A DNA stretch of 64,000 bases from Siderastrea siderea (taxonomy: Eukaryota > Cnidaria > Anthozoa > Scleractinia > Rhizangiidae): positions 39,962,186 to 40,026,185 of the forward strand of contig OZ034968.1 of NCBI GenBank assembly GCA_964030785.1, read 5' to 3'. Below, piece by piece: positions 22,431 through 34,161 of this stretch; within the stretch, counting starts at the first letter, position 1, and every line of letters starts with the position of its first letter. The notes beneath the pieces were generated by a model that had not been told where the DNA came from, did not search any database, and saw only the letters and a list, made by a program, of their open reading frames with translations. Both the position numbers and the translations under genes were made by a program.

Positions 22431-22723
22431 TTTGATTGACATGTTTTTTTCTTCTTTGTCCACATAATGCCTTTATGAATAAAGCTGGTATGACCAAACC
22501 CAACTCAACTGATGATGCATTGTCTCTGTTCAATATTTTCTTTCCCTGACAAACACGTGGCAAGCAGCTTTCAATGAAACAGAAACATATTTTCAAGATG
22601 GATTCTTTATAGACAATCCTCAGGTTTCACCGCATTAAAATCTTTCACTATCACGATGAACAACTGCACAAAAGTAATGGAAATCATAACGGATATATTT
22701 TCCAATTTCTGACTGTTAACTGA

Positions 22724-22979
22724 ATGTCATACTACTATATAGTACTGACATCAGTTTCCACAATTTTACTCATTTTCCACACATTGATATTATCATTCCC
22801 TGCTTTGAGGCAAATGGCACCTAAAACACGTGCTGCAATCCAAAGAGCGTACCGAAAGAGGAAGAAAGGGAAGGTGTTACAAAGAAACCTAGAAAATCAA
22901 GAAAAGAAATTCGGCCTGCCCATAGAATAAGGAAAAGGCTAGAGAACAAAGAAAAGTATCTGCAACAAGAAAGAGATTG
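22724..22979 (+). pseudogene. Unrecognised Lys/Arg-rich coding remnant
   Basis: An open stretch with a possible internal start at 22814 encodes MAPKTRAAIQRAYRKRKKGK and stops at 22928. The other frame continues Lys/Glu-rich to about 22979. The composition suggests a basic N-terminus of a nucleic-acid-binding protein. No domain is recognisable. Confidence 0.25.
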
Positions 22980-23139
22980 AAGAATGCAGACCTGCATTCC
23001 AACTTCGCTTCTTTCTACTGATGAGCAAAAACAGTGGAAGTTGTTTAACAGACAGAAGGCAAAGCGACGTAAGTGGGCATGGTTCTACACATTCTTAGTT
23101 TTCAATCAACTACCAATTTTTCAATGTTTTCTTTTTTCT

Positions 23140-23718
23140 ATTGTGCGACCATCACAGAAACTGGCTTGTTTATGACGTGCAATTACAGCTCGGTCTTTGT
23201 GCGACCAACACAGAAAACTGGCGTCTGATCCATGCTTGATAGCTACACTGTGCCACCGACACAGAAAACTGGCGTATAGAAACGTGTTACATTTAGTCAT
23301 ACTATTCTGTTATCAAATTGTACGACCAACACAGAAAATTGGCGCCTGACATGTGCGATGATAGTCATACTATTCTTTGATCAAATTGTGCGATCAACAC
23401 AGAAAACTGGCGTGCTATAACGTGCAATGATAGTTATACTACTGTGCGACCAACACAGAAAACTGGCGCCTGATATGTGCGATGATAGTCGTACTATTCT
23501 ATGATCAAATTGTGCGACCAACACAGAAAACTGGCGTCTGACAACGTGGAATTACAGTTATACTATATGTCTATTGTGATTCAGAGGATGGCTCAGATGA
23601 CGGGGATGAACTTGCATTGTAGTATAGCTCCACGGAGTAGCATGGACTTGGAAAATACCTCACAAGATAAAGTTGGATTTGGCTAAGACAGCCATTAAAC
23701 GCTGTTTAGTTATGACAG
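23140..23718 (+). repeat. Left tandem-repeat block of the Penelope-like locus
   Basis: It contains repeated cores of tgtgcgaccaacacagaaaa + ctggcg, in a 124-bp superunit with alternating core spacings of 68 and 56 bp (cores near 23324, 23392, 23448, 23516, plus more diverged upstream copies). A shared 3' segment, gattcagaggatggctcag ... gccattaaacgctgt, follows to about 23718. The block recurs in the same orientation at 27210-27745. Confidence 0.85.
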
Positions 23719-24545
23719 TGTAAAATGGGGGTGACAGGCCTGCACGACTCCCACACACGTATTAGCCTTGATAATAGTTTTGCTTTGACGAGTATATCTT
23801 TCAGTGAATGCCCCCTCTTGTAAGATAGTATGGGCGGTTCTCTGAAAATTTCGTTTAACTGTGGTTGTTGTTCTAAAAAATGCCAGTTTTTCATGAGTAT
23901 TTGTTTTAAGTTTGGCACTGATGGGTGGTATTGTGTGACGAAAGGCAAGATTCGTTTATTTTGTTTCTGTTTTTGTGTGAGGGCTTCTTTTCTGCTTTCA
24001 AATTTAACCTCTGAAAGGGTTTCTTGAGTTAGCTTTTCTGGGTAGCCTCTCTCAATGAGGTTAGTTTTAAGTTTCTTAATGTTCTCTTCAAAAGTGATTC
24101 TAGAAGAGTTTGTGCGAAAAAGTCTTTGAGCTTCTCCTTTAATGAAGCCTCTCTTGACACCCGGTGGGTGACACGTGGAAAATTCTGTAGATTGAAATGT
24201 CTCAGTTGGCTTGAAATGTGTTTTCACATCAAGAACTGATTCAGTTTTGAATCTATCGCCTTTGTATACGTTGGTATCCAAGAAAGTTGTTTCTGTTTCT
24301 GAAATTTCAGCGGTAAACTTGATGGATGGTGGTTGTTCCATTGTACAATGAACTGCTGTATGTCTTCTCTGCTTCTGTCCCAAAGGCAGAAAATATCGCC
24401 TATGAAGCGCTTGAAAGCGAAAGGCCTATACGTGCTTTTGCTGAGGATTTGTGTTCCAATCTTTGCCAGAAAAATATTGGCAAAGACGACCGTCATTTTA
24501 GTGCCCATGGCGGTTCCGTGTGTTTGATTGCTACCAGGAATCCAC
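23706..24545 (-). mobile_element. 5'-truncated, inverted Penelope-like element copy
   Basis: Reading downward from 24545: GTKMTVVFAN (RT motif B-type), the active-site segment FKRFIGDIFCLWD (a diverged F-I-D-D-I-F, with Gly in place of the first Asp), then the thumb region TTFLDTNVYKGDRF, ERGYPEKLTQETL and YKRGHSLKDILVKAKL. Two open pieces (24508-24224 and 24383-23706) are separated by a frameshift. It abuts the longer plus-strand copy head to head near 24548. Confidence 0.85.
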
Positions 24546-24639
24546 CCCTATAGCAGTCTTTATTATCAGCAACTGACGAGATCCACAAGAAGGATCGAAA
24601 TCGCGATCTTGCCTGCCACTTATTGCCTCAGAAGCAAAA

Positions 24640-27281
24640 ATGCCTGACAATATTCTCACAGAAGATGGGCTCTTTGCAGTCCCTGGCACCTCCAACCAAG
24701 AGGGGGAAACCGAAATGGACCTCGAAGTGAACGTCAACGAAGACACACTCCTTGGCCACAGTGACAGTGAAAATGATTCTGCAACAAACCAGCTGTCTCC
24801 GCCCGAGGAAAAGCCAGCACTCATCCACCAACAAGAACCAGTAAACGTCCACCCGGAACGTAAAGGCCACTACAACCAAACCAAATCACCGCCAGAAGAA
24901 CGAATCAGGAACGCGGAGAAAGCTATCTGATCCTTGAAACGGCACACTGATAAAGGAACTTGCCCATCGTCACTAAAGTACAAGGCAAGGGCTAACATCA
25001 CAGCAGACACCGACTTCAAGGCGGACATTAAACGTATTAGCAAATACTCGGAGAACGAGTTTGTGAAAGCTCTAACTAGATTTCACTATCGCGAAATCAA
25101 CCGTTGCAGAGTCGAACTTCAAAGAGAAAAGAGACTGAAGGCTAAGAACAGTTCTCGCACTGCTAAGAATGTAAAACAAAAATCCAAGAAAGCCGCGCTT
25201 TCGGCGCCTAGTACATCAAATTCAATGTCACCATTGTAACTAAGTTAGCGGAAAACATTAAGGAGAAAATGACAGAGTTCAACGAAGTGATGTTACAATT
25301 ACAGGAAATGACAAATAAACAGTACAAATGTCTCTTGTCTGAATCGGGTAACAAACAAAGGGCCCAAAATAAAACCAACACAGCTAACAAAAAGCGAAAG
25401 GAACGCAAAAGAATCAAACACACAAAGCTACTCAATGCGCATTTAGAGGTGAACAAAAAACACATTAAAAACCTCTCAAACAAAACCTTAACCACTTAGC
25501 AAATCAACCTACTGGGTAGAGGTCTCAAAATTATTCCCACCTCCATAACAAAAGAAATACAAATACGGCGACAACTCTTGCATGACTTTGATCAGTTCGC
25601 GAGAAGAATGTGCCTCCAATACATTTTTCAGGGGGGAAGACAACGGACCTCACCCGTTCCATGTCAAATCTACCTGGGTACCACCCATACAACCATCAGT
25701 TGCTCTAGAAAGCTATTTAGAAGAGGTTAAAATTCAACTTGCAGAAATCGAGATTACAAAGCCTAAAAATAACCTGCCACCAGTTGAACGTGAAGCACTA
25801 AAATCGTTAAAACACGATAGAAATTAATCTAAAAAAAGCGGATAAGGGTACAAAAACAGTACTGATAAACAAACAAGATAAAATAGAAGCACAAATCCAA
25901 CTGGATTGCAGAGAACATTACAGACCGCTTACTACACCTATGGCAGAAGACACACAGAGTTCAACAACTAATCAATGAGCTGTATGATGGAAATTACATC
26001 GACAAAATGACAAAAAATGGCTTTGTCAGACACCAAATCCGCCTCGCATTCCAATATTCTACACCCTGACAAAGACACGCAAACCGACTCCAGTCGGAAG
26101 ACCCATTATTTCAGGGTGCGATGGGCCTACAGAAAAGTTATCTGCATTCATTGACAAACTACTCCCGCCAATAGCACAAAAACAACAGTCGTATATCAAA
26201 GACACAACGGACTTTATTAATTTCTTAGAGAAAACTTAAGTCCCGAAGAACACAATCCTTGTTTCAATGGACGTAACCAGCCCATACACAAACATTCCAC
26301 AAGAGGAGGGTATCGACACTGTGTGCAGAGCATACGAGACCTTTCATAAGGACGAACCTCCTGTCCCTGCGCGACTACTTGACAAAGCGCTCAGACTCAT
26401 CTTACAAGAGAACTCATTCCAGTTCAGTGGAGGTAACTACCTTCAAACACAGAGAACTGCCATGGGCACTAAAATGGTGGTCGCCTTTGCCAATACTTTT
26501 ATGGCAACGATTGAAACACAAATCCTCAGCAAAAGCACGTATAGGCCTTTTCACTTTCAAGCGCTTCATAGACGATATTTTCTGCCTCTGGGACAGAAGC
26601 AGAGATGTACAGCAGTTCATTGTACAATGGAACAATCATCATCCAACTATCAAGTTTATGGCTGAAATTTCAGAAACAGAAACAACTTTCTTGGATACCA
26701 ACGTATACAAAGGCGATAGATTCAAAACTGAATCAGTTCTTGATGTGAAAACACATTTCAAGCCAACTGAGACATTTCAATATACAGAATCTCCCATGTG
26801 TCACCCAACGGGGTTCAAGAGAGGCTTCATTAAAGGAGAAGCTCTAAGACTTCTCTGCACAAACTCTTCTAGAATCACTTTTGAAGAGAACATTAAGAAA
26901 CTTAAAACTAACCTCATTGAGAGAGGCTACCCAGAAAAGCTAACTCAAGAAACCCTTTCAGAGGTTAAATTTGAAAGCAGAAAAGAAGCCCTCACACAAA
27001 AACAGAAACAAAATAAACTTAAAACAAATACTCATAAAAAACTGGCATTTTATAGAACAACAACTACGGTTAAACGAAATTTTCAGAGAACCGCCCATAG
27101 TATCTCACAAGAGGGGGCGTTCACTGAAAGATATACTCGTCAAAGCAAAACTATAATCAAGGCTAATACACGTGTGTGGGAGTCGTGCAGGCCTGTCACC
27201 CCCATTTTACACTGCAAATTGTATGACCAACACAGAAAACTGGCGCCTGACATCTGCGATGATAGTCATACCATTCTTTGA
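24640..27281 (+). pseudogene. Penelope-like element reverse transcriptase, longer copy
   Basis: The N-terminal acidic and Lys-rich part (24640-25499, starting MPDNILTEDGLFAVPG) precedes an RT of the Penelope-like class. Its blocks include ALKSLKHDRN (25800), PNPPRIPIFY-type and GRPIISGCDGPTE-type blocks (about 26030-26130), motif A SMDVTSPYTNIPQEEGI (26260), motif B GTKMVVAFAN (26465), active site RFIDDIFCLWD (26560) and thumb KRGRSLKDILVKAKL (about 27110-27150). Frameshifts or stops occur near 24930, 25240, 25500, 25825, 26240, 26550 and 27020, so it is inactive. The typical C-terminal GIY-YIG endonuclease is not seen in either copy; both stop at the same place beside the repeat array. Confidence 0.85.
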
Positions 27282-27745
27282 TCAAATTGTGCGATCAACA
27301 CAGAAAACTGGCGTGCTATAACGTGCAGTGATAGTTATACTACTGTGCGACCAACACAGAAAAGTGGCGCCTGATATGTGCGATGATAGTCATACTATTG
27401 TGTGATCAAATTGTGCGACCAACACAGAAAACTGGCGCCTGATAGGTGCGATGATAGTCATGCTATTCTTTGATCAAATTGTGCGACCAACACAGAAAAC
27501 TATCGTGTTATAACGTGCAATGATAGTTATACTACTGTGCGACCAACACAGAAAACTGGCGCCTGATATGTGCGATGATAGTCATGCTATTTCAGATTCA
27601 TTGTGATTCAGAGGATGGCTCAGATGATGGGAATGAACTTGTATTGTAGTATAGCTCCGTGGAGTAGCATGGACTTGGAAAATACCTCACACCATAATGT
27701 TGGATTTGGCTAAGACAGCCATTAAACGCTGTCTAGTTACGACAT
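27210..27745 (+). repeat. Right tandem-repeat block of the Penelope-like locus
   Basis: The same core and spacing pattern as the left block: cores at about 27225, 27293, 27349, 27417, 27485 and 27541, spaced 68/56/68/68/56. It is followed by the same gattcagaggatggctcag ... gccattaaacgctgt tail. The two blocks are direct repeats flanking the head-to-head RT copies, like the pseudo-LTRs of Penelope elements. Confidence 0.85.
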
Positions 27746-27879
27746 TAACAAAAGAATGATTTTCGGCTAATGAAGCTAAATTATGTACGACAACATTGCC
27801 TTGTGCATAAGCATTCAAAGTTTTCCTTCCGTATTAATCTATAAAGTAAGAAGAGAAACTGTAAAGACTTTTTCCTTAG

Positions 27880-28033
27880 GAAAAAAGACATGGTTATTGG
27901 TTTTCATGAAGTACCACCATCTACCATTTCACCATTCAGAACCAACAGTGACTTGGTGGAAAATATATTTTGTCGGGAGCAAGGTGATAATGGGCAGAAT
28001 TCAAATCCAACATATCCTCAGTACAGTTCAAAG
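27880..28033 (+). pseudogene. Possible transposase exon, P-element/THAP9 C-terminus-like
   Basis: The acceptor tttttccttag and donor AAG|gtgaat bound an open exon encoding FRTNSDLVENIFCREQG and NSNPTYPQY. The pattern N-x-D-x-(V/L)-E-N-(I/F)-F with a following N-x-N-P-T recalls the C-terminal block of P-element-type transposases. This is recognition by motif shape only. An unspliced reading continues open to 28255. Confidence 0.35.
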
Positions 28034-28655
28034 GTGAATCTTCCGCAGCTACAGATGCTTGCAATGAAAGAAGAAAGAAACCAGTTGCTTCTCTCACTGA
28101 GTCAGAAATATCACCTCACTTGCATCCTCAATTGTGTGAAATCCAAAACTTTTATTCCCTTGATCTTAATTGTGACAGAAAAGGAATTGCTTAGTAATAC
28201 CATTGCCAAAATCTTCCAAAAAAACGGAACTAGCAAATTCCTTTATCATGGTTAGCAAAGTAACCGTAAGATTCTCACGGAAGCAAAAAAGAGATGAATT
28301 AAACGAATCCTTAGAAAAACATAGGCACGCAGTGCGTGCAGAACCGATGACGTTTTTAACTCGTGAATTTGGCTTGCGCAGTGAACGGGTGGTGGATGGT
28401 GTCGATGGTCTGTAATGGCCATCGGAATTGGATCGAATTGATGAAATATTTATATCCTGCTTTCTAGCTAGGCCGAACGGCCAAAACCAGCCATGCTTCA
28501 CATATGTTCCGCGTGGAGGACACTTTATCTCCTACCTCCCCTACTACGCATTTTTCTGCTTTCTAGTGCTGTCAACTGTTAAGAAGACATATAAACCAAT
28601 CAGTAACTCTCTTTTGGACATATATTTGTGAGTTTTAAGGAGTAGGGGAAACACC

Positions 28656-28709
28656 CAACCTCGTCCTCAGGCTCTTTCAAAACCGAGAAGACCCTGGGGA
28701 CGAGGTTGG
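28656..28709. repeat. Short hairpin repeat, possible MITE
   Basis: caacctcgtcctcaggctc near 28660 pairs with accctggggacgaggttg near 28690. The two are separated by aaaaccgag, giving a stem of about 20 bp with one or two mismatches. I believe this sequence is frequent in coral genomes, but that is from memory. No target duplication was assigned. Confidence 0.5.
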
Positions 28710-31090
28710 GGAAAGGCCGATTTTGGGTCTACCACATGGGATCTATCCTAGATTTTCAAAATGTATTTTTCTTTTCTTAAAATTAAGATACTTCTATTTA
28801 GGAGTGCAAAATGGACATAAATGAAGCCAAGGAATTATCTGCCTCTCAAAAGAGGACATGGAGCTCTTTAAAGCAATGAAAAGCCGTTTCATGTTGAGAT
28901 TCTATCGATTTGCAAGAGACTCTGACCTAAAGTCTGTAAAGTTTGCTCTAAAATGTAAGCCGAACCACGGACTTCAAATAGATTTTACAAGACCTGGGTA
29001 AACGCTACAGTACGGTAAAATTTTGCTTTTAAATGTTGATTTGCTTTTTAAAATTGTTTGACTGAACGTTTGATCCAGATTTCTATAATTTTTGTAATTT
29101 TGTTCGCAAAGCCACTCCTCTTTTGATTTAGCCTGTGAACAGCCACCCCCTCCCCTCAAGACAGGCTACTTTCCATTGTCACGGATTATTTTTGCTTGTA
29201 GTGTGACGCATGTGTCACACGAAATTATTTTGTTGGTACTGTGACATTTTTTAAAACATGATCTCAACACGTGGGCAGATCACGCAGTTGAAACACATGA
29301 TCACGTGAACTTCATTTATTTTTTCGCGTTATTGTACAGAATATATTTTGGATTACGGTTTTGAAATCCGTTGCCAGATATGTCTAGGATAGATATGTCT
29401 TGCGTTAATTCCACTTGCGAAGGAGATTGCAAAGTTTTATGCGTTTTTAACTATCCAGGCATACAAAGAGGACAATCGGGAAGAACATTTATTGTCTCAT
29501 TCTTTATAGTTTCATCTTCATATCGATTGTTGTCATTTTGTCGCGTGGTATCATTTCTTGCGTTTAGGTTATTATGTTATGTAACTATCGTTCAGCCTTG
29601 TTCCTTTGGGGTTACTTAGGTTAGATTATTTTTACCTGTATTTTAGTTTGACGGTCTTCGATCACTGGGCTAATCTTTCGTAATAAACCATCTTCGATTA
29701 CCGTATACGAAGTCCTGTGTTTGAAATCAGTGCGGCGATATCCTATGATACTATTTTGAACTTGCAGCCGAGCCTGAGTTAGTTACACTGTAAATTAAGG
29801 CCATAAATTACCAAATACTTGCGTGTACTAAAATTGAATAGCACTGCTTTTAAAAAGAGAGGCTTAGCATTAAGTCAGGGCTTGTAATTACAGCTGATCA
29901 AGACATAATGTCTGCTCAAAAATGGGTATTGACCAGTTAAATCCCTGGATGGCCCGGTCACGTTTTCTGATCATTACCATTTAAGTGTACAGCATTGAGC
30001 TACTTCACGAAACCAACTGACATCCTTTTGCAACAAATCATAAAGAAGCGAAGCATTAGTATTCATTCTTCTCAACGTTTCTTGTTTTCACGTCTCAACA
30101 TTTCTCTGTTTGTTGAAACGGTATACTTAACAAAATCTCACCGGCATAAAACGGGTGGTGTGAGAGCAAAGGTAGGCTTGATCTCACAACATCACAGGTC
30201 CCTACACTCTTCATTATTTCAAGCCGTCCATTTATGAGGGCATCCACATTTCACAACTTGCCAATTTAATATGTCAAGACAAGGTATTCTTACTATCTTT
30301 AATTGTCACTTTTGTCTGTCCTTCAGAGCATTATTAGGCTCATCATGCATCTGGAGGACATTATTTCAGAGCATGCCAGTACTTCCAAAGTAGCCGTGCC
30401 TCTTCTTCATCTCAGTGATTCATCTCGAGTGGTTTATGGTTAAAAAGGAGAGACAGCTGACTTTCCTTGCCTGTGCCTACTCAGTGTAGGCTCGTCCCTT
30501 AGACCAGTTGTAGCAACATCCATTCTGACACGCTATTGCCGGTAGAAGCAGGTCTCGTTTGCTTGAAATCATTCCTATAACAAGCAGTGCCAACAAGAAA
30601 AAGCTGTCATGTTTTGTCGTAACCCTGTAACTCTGTTACTGACTGCATTCTTTCTTCATGCAAAGTTGTATTAGTAAAATAAAATTTGTTCCATAAGTTC
30701 TGTTTTTCTTCTCATGAGAATGAAGAAGATAAAGAAATTATGCGCAACTGTTTCTCCCTTTACTTCCAACGGGACGGTCACTGACCCCTCGTCTCACAGA
30801 CTGAAGTCTAAATGTGCACAAAAGTTACAATGTTGCAACTTTTCCTGTGGATTCGTAGAAAACATGAGCCACCTCATTGTTACCTAGATCTACTGGGAAC
30901 CACTGACTGAAGGGATGACTAGACATGAACGTTACCATTTCCTATCTATTTACAGCTTCTGTCAAGATGTTAAGAGCCGTTTGCAAGTTGCCCTGCAGCT
31001 TGTTATTTTAAGTCGAGAGTCTTCCTAATCATTTGTCGGGAACAGCAAGTACAGAAGTACATAACATCACTCTGAATGTACTTTAATGTT
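28710..31090. other. Stretch with no supportable gene
   Basis: AT-rich sequence with only short open frames (for example 29371-29619 and 29995-30237) and no recognisable motif. No repeat ends identified. Confidence 0.45.
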
Positions 31091-31109
31091 GGTAGAATTT
31101 TACTCCCTT

Positions 31110-31448
31110 CGAGAGGAGGAATGGGAGCAAGGATTTAAACTTCAACAAAAAAAGAAGAGACCCCACCTATCAAGTCAACAATACCTACAAACAAGGTCGC
31201 AGATGTTGAAGTGAAGGTTGGCATTGCACCCCAAGTTGATGGGATTTTTAAGGCTCGACATGGAAAGACACTCTGTGACAGTGAAATCTACTACTGGCAG
31301 ACAAGAGATCACCAGGAAAGCTATCGCAGAGCACTCTAGCTTTGACCAGAATTTTGATGGGTCTATCTCCTATGGTTTGCTGTTTCCTGATTTCAGCGAT
31401 GTCAACGATGAATACTCCAGTGAAGTCTTTTCTAGAGCGTGGGTGTGA
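31110..31448 (+). pseudogene. Coding remnant, possibly from the G2E3/HECT-like gene family
   Basis: Two overlapping frames give KVGIAPQVDGIFKARHGKTL then VTVKSTTGRQEITRKAIAEH, SSFDQNFDGSISYGLLFPDF and a stop at 31448. The shift between frames is near 31270. The IFKARHGKTL...SFDQ.FD..SY.LL(F/Y)PDF pattern recalls sequence upstream of the HECT part in cnidarian G2E3-like proteins, from memory. AATAAA follows at about 31466. Confidence 0.35.
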
Positions 31449-32197
31449 ATGTCAGTACGGGAAAAATAAAAGCTCTTGCAATAAATCATTAAAAATTTGA
31501 ATTTGTCATCTGGAAGAAAACGTCACTGGGAAGTTACTTCTTTAGAGGTGCTCGGGTAAGAAAGCAAACATTCCATTTTGTCCACTGCATCTGCCAGGCA
31601 CGACTGGGAAACTTACAGGCCCCTATTAAAAGCCAAGCAATAGTTCCAAGAACACATGCTAATACCTCATACCTGCCTAAGTATTGACAATGTCTACTCA
31701 AGTATATATATATTTCTAACACACATACTGACAGACTGCTCCACCAGATGAATTTTGACATATTTATTTAATGTTTGGTGCAATTTCTATTAATCTTTAT
31801 AAAATAAACAATATACTATGCATGCACTGATTGGTTGAAAGACACGTTCCATAACTCTATGGAAACACACTTTCCCAAGCATTCATTTTGTAAAAGACAT
31901 ATTAAACTTTCTTTCCTAGTTTCCACCTTTGAGTCATTAGACATCGCGGCTCACTCTTTACAAGTCTAACGAAGGGGTGAAGGGAGGAAGAGAAGGAGGA
32001 GTCAAGTGAAAGCGACAAAGCGCATCTGATATCTTGCAGCTTCCCCCAGTCTATCATGTTACAAATTGGCAAGAGGGGCAAAGGCACGGAGACCGGAGAT
32101 GATTTGGCAGAAATGCAGGGAGCAGAAAAGAGCGACGATGCAACCCTCAGTTCCATGCCTGCACACTTTGCCCAGAAAGGTGGTCAAGCCCAGGAGG
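31449..32197. other. Flank left of the pogo element
   Basis: No gene can be supported. The sequence directly before 32198 continues directly after 34803 if the transposon and one TA are removed. Confidence 0.4.
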
Positions 32198-32199
32198 TA

Positions 32200-32300
32200 C
32201 CGTATTTACTTGTTTAGACGCCGCGGCGTCTATTTAATTTTTCAAGCTCTAGCTGCGGCGTCTATTCGAGGGCGGCGTCTAATCGGGGGCGGCGTCTATT
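32200..32300. repeat. Left terminal repeat and GCGGCGTCTATT iterons of pogo element
   Basis: The inverted terminus is followed by four copies of (g)cggcgtctatt/aat near 32227, 32254, 32270 and 32289. They are likely transposase-binding sites; that role is inference. Confidence 0.8.
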
Positions 32301-32310
32301 AAAAAATCAC

Positions 32311-32316
32311 TTTATT
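32311..32316 (-). promoter_or_regulatory. Polyadenylation signal for the pogo transposase
   Basis: TTTATT on the plus strand reads AATAAA on the minus strand, about 150 bases past the transposase stop codon and inside the element. Confidence 0.45.
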
Positions 32317-32460
32317 CAACCACTGAAATTACAAAATTCGGTACATTCGGTAATGGTAATTTTTTTTAACAGTAACAAATATGTTGAAATAAAGTACATG
32401 TCTTTTCTCTTGTTTCGCGAGTTAGGTCTCCAGAAAGCCTCAGATACCACTCAAGGCAAT

Positions 32461-33885
32461 CTAGTCAATTTCAATATCACTGTCCTCCTCGTGGTCGGAG
32501 TCTTGAAGTTGTTCTGGCGGGCTTGCGTCCTCTACATCTGAATCTGTGATTTCAAAGGGATTGGTGTCTGGCTCAGTTAAAATACCTAGCTGAGATTTAA
32601 GCATTTGTCTTCCGGAGCTACAAGGTTGTCCTTCCTTGAAGCAGTGAATACCGTCGTCTTCAGACCCCTCTACTGGAAGGTTTAAGGCGTAGGTTGCGAA
32701 AGACTTCTTAATCACATCAGAAGGTAGCTCAGCCCACGAATCTAGAATCCATTGCAGAATAGCTCTTCTCGAGGGTGCTTTTAAATTACCGGAAGCGGTT
32801 TCTTCATGAATGCCAACTGTACCAAGCCATTCGTCATACTTTTCTGAACAGAAAGCCTCAAATGGCTTGTTCCAGCTTACATCCGGGGCTTGCATGTACT
32901 TCGTGCACTCTCCCGGCACAATTACACGATCAATTTTCTTCGACGTCAATGATTCAGTGACGGTATCTTCAATGTGGCATTCAAATGAATCCCAGGCTAA
33001 CAGCCTACGATTAAATGAGAATGTTCCAAGGACAGAATCGATCCAGACCTGTGTTAATTCAGAGTCCATCCACGCGTTTGAAGAAGTTGCGACAACTGCC
33101 TGACCTTTGAACTCCTGGTTTGAAGCCGCAACTTCCCTTTTCCCTCCTTTAAACACAACCATTGGTTTCAACTTGGTTCCGTCGGCCTTTGCTGCTAAAA
33201 CAATGGACACTCTTGACTTCTCATGGCCAGTAGTCTTAAGGGTAACCGTATTTTTTCCACTTGCATCCACTGTCGTTTCTGATACCATGTCACACGAGAC
33301 AGGAGTTTCATCCATGGCAATTATGTTACAGGAGCTATAATTGTGCTTCATTTGGAGTCGTCGAACTTGAATAACATAGGATACAATTTTAGAGACCAGT
33401 CTTTCCGGATCTTGTTGAGCCACAGATGTCTTTCTTCGCAGTGATAGACCATTTCTCTTCATGAATCTACATAACCATCCTCTCGAACCCTTAAAATCCT
33501 TGGCGGTGCTTTCTTGTGTAATATCTTGGTAAACCATCTCAGCTTTCTTCATGATAAGCTTACATGATACACGTAAACCTCGAGTTCGCCTGTTGTCAAT
33601 CCATTCCATTACAACTTCTTCCATTTTAACATTCAAGGGTTTCCTTCCAGCACCATTTAATCTGCTTCTCGCTTTACCCTTTCTGGTTTCAAGTATAGTT
33701 TGAATGCCAATCTTGTTTGCTTGCCACTCTCGCACTCTTTTTTCGTCGAACCGAAAGCGTAGAGAAGCTGGTCGATTCCCATGCATTTCCGCGAATGCCA
33801 ACACTTCTTTCTTGAATCCAAGGCTGTAGTTCTGTTTTCTTTTTCCTTTGTGGGAAATTATGTCTCCAGTATTTGAATCAGCCAT
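32461..33885 (-). CDS. pogo-family transposase, intact, 474 aa
   Basis: A cut-and-paste transposase acting in the nucleus on the element's own ends. Residues 15-60 form a Brinker/CENP-B-N-type helix-turn-helix (QNYSLGFKKEVLAFAEMHGN). Residues 79-150 form a CENPB-type second helix-turn-helix (GRKPLNVKMEEVVMEWIDNR ... RGWLCRFMKRNGLSLR). The DDE_1 catalytic domain has Asp192 (MDETPVSCDM), Asp299 (LLAWDSFECH) and Asp335 (QAPDVSWNKPF), a pogo-style DDD triad with 35 residues between the last two. The C-terminus (442-474) is strongly acidic. One uninterrupted frame starts at ATG 33883-33885 with no intron. It shares a 276-bp divergent upstream region with the neighbouring ORF. Confidence 0.95.
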   Translation of the reverse strand: MADSNTGDIISHKGKRKQNYSLGFKKEVLAFAEMHGNRPASLRFRFDEKRVREWQANKIGIQTILETRKGKARSRLNGAGRKPLNVKMEEVVMEWIDNRRTRGLRVSCKLIMKKAEMVYQDITQESTAKDFKGSRGWLCRFMKRNGLSLRRKTSVAQQDPERLVSKIVSYVIQVRRLQMKHNYSSCNIIAMDETPVSCDMVSETTVDASGKNTVTLKTTGHEKSRVSIVLAAKADGTKLKPMVVFKGGKREVAASNQEFKGQAVVATSSNAWMDSELTQVWIDSVLGTFSFNRRLLAWDSFECHIEDTVTESLTSKKIDRVIVPGECTKYMQAPDVSWNKPFEAFCSEKYDEWLGTVGIHEETASGNLKAPSRRAILQWILDSWAELPSDVIKKSFATYALNLPVEGSEDDGIHCFKEGQPCSSGRQMLKSQLGILTEPDTNPFEITDSDVEDASPPEQLQDSDHEEDSDIEID

Positions 33886-34161
33886 GGCACACTATCAGAG
33901 ACACCATATCAGCAATGGAGAATCTAGAAAATGATTTTGGTTGCTAAACGATACGTGTTAAAAGTAAATAATTTCCTTGCGCGTGGGAACACTTATCTCT
34001 GATTGGCTAAGACCATATTAAGCTGTCAGAAGATCTTCTTTGCAAACATACCGCACAGGATATGAAATTAAATACGTAGCAGTACATCACTTCTTGTATC
34101 AACTGAAACACCAGTTGAATAGGAGCTTAATATTTCTGGCCAACAAGTCTATCAGGAAACT
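33886..34161. promoter_or_regulatory. Divergent intergenic promoter region of the pogo element
   Basis: It separates two head-to-head ORFs in the element. It contains an inverted CCAAT box (gattggcta, 34001-34009) and an AT-rich tatgaaattaaatacg near 34059. Bidirectional promoter function is inferred from the layout. Confidence 0.5.

Noticed and set aside
23320..23545. CRISPR-like pattern: repeats of about 26 bp separated by alternating spacers
   Set aside because: The spacers are themselves repeated (68/56-bp alternation), the block recurs at 27210 beside a Penelope-like element, and the DNA is eukaryotic.
23140..27745. Hammerhead ribozyme in the Penelope-like terminal blocks
   Set aside because: Such ribozymes are known in this class, but I found no CTGATGA...GAAA core in the right arrangement on either strand of the blocks.
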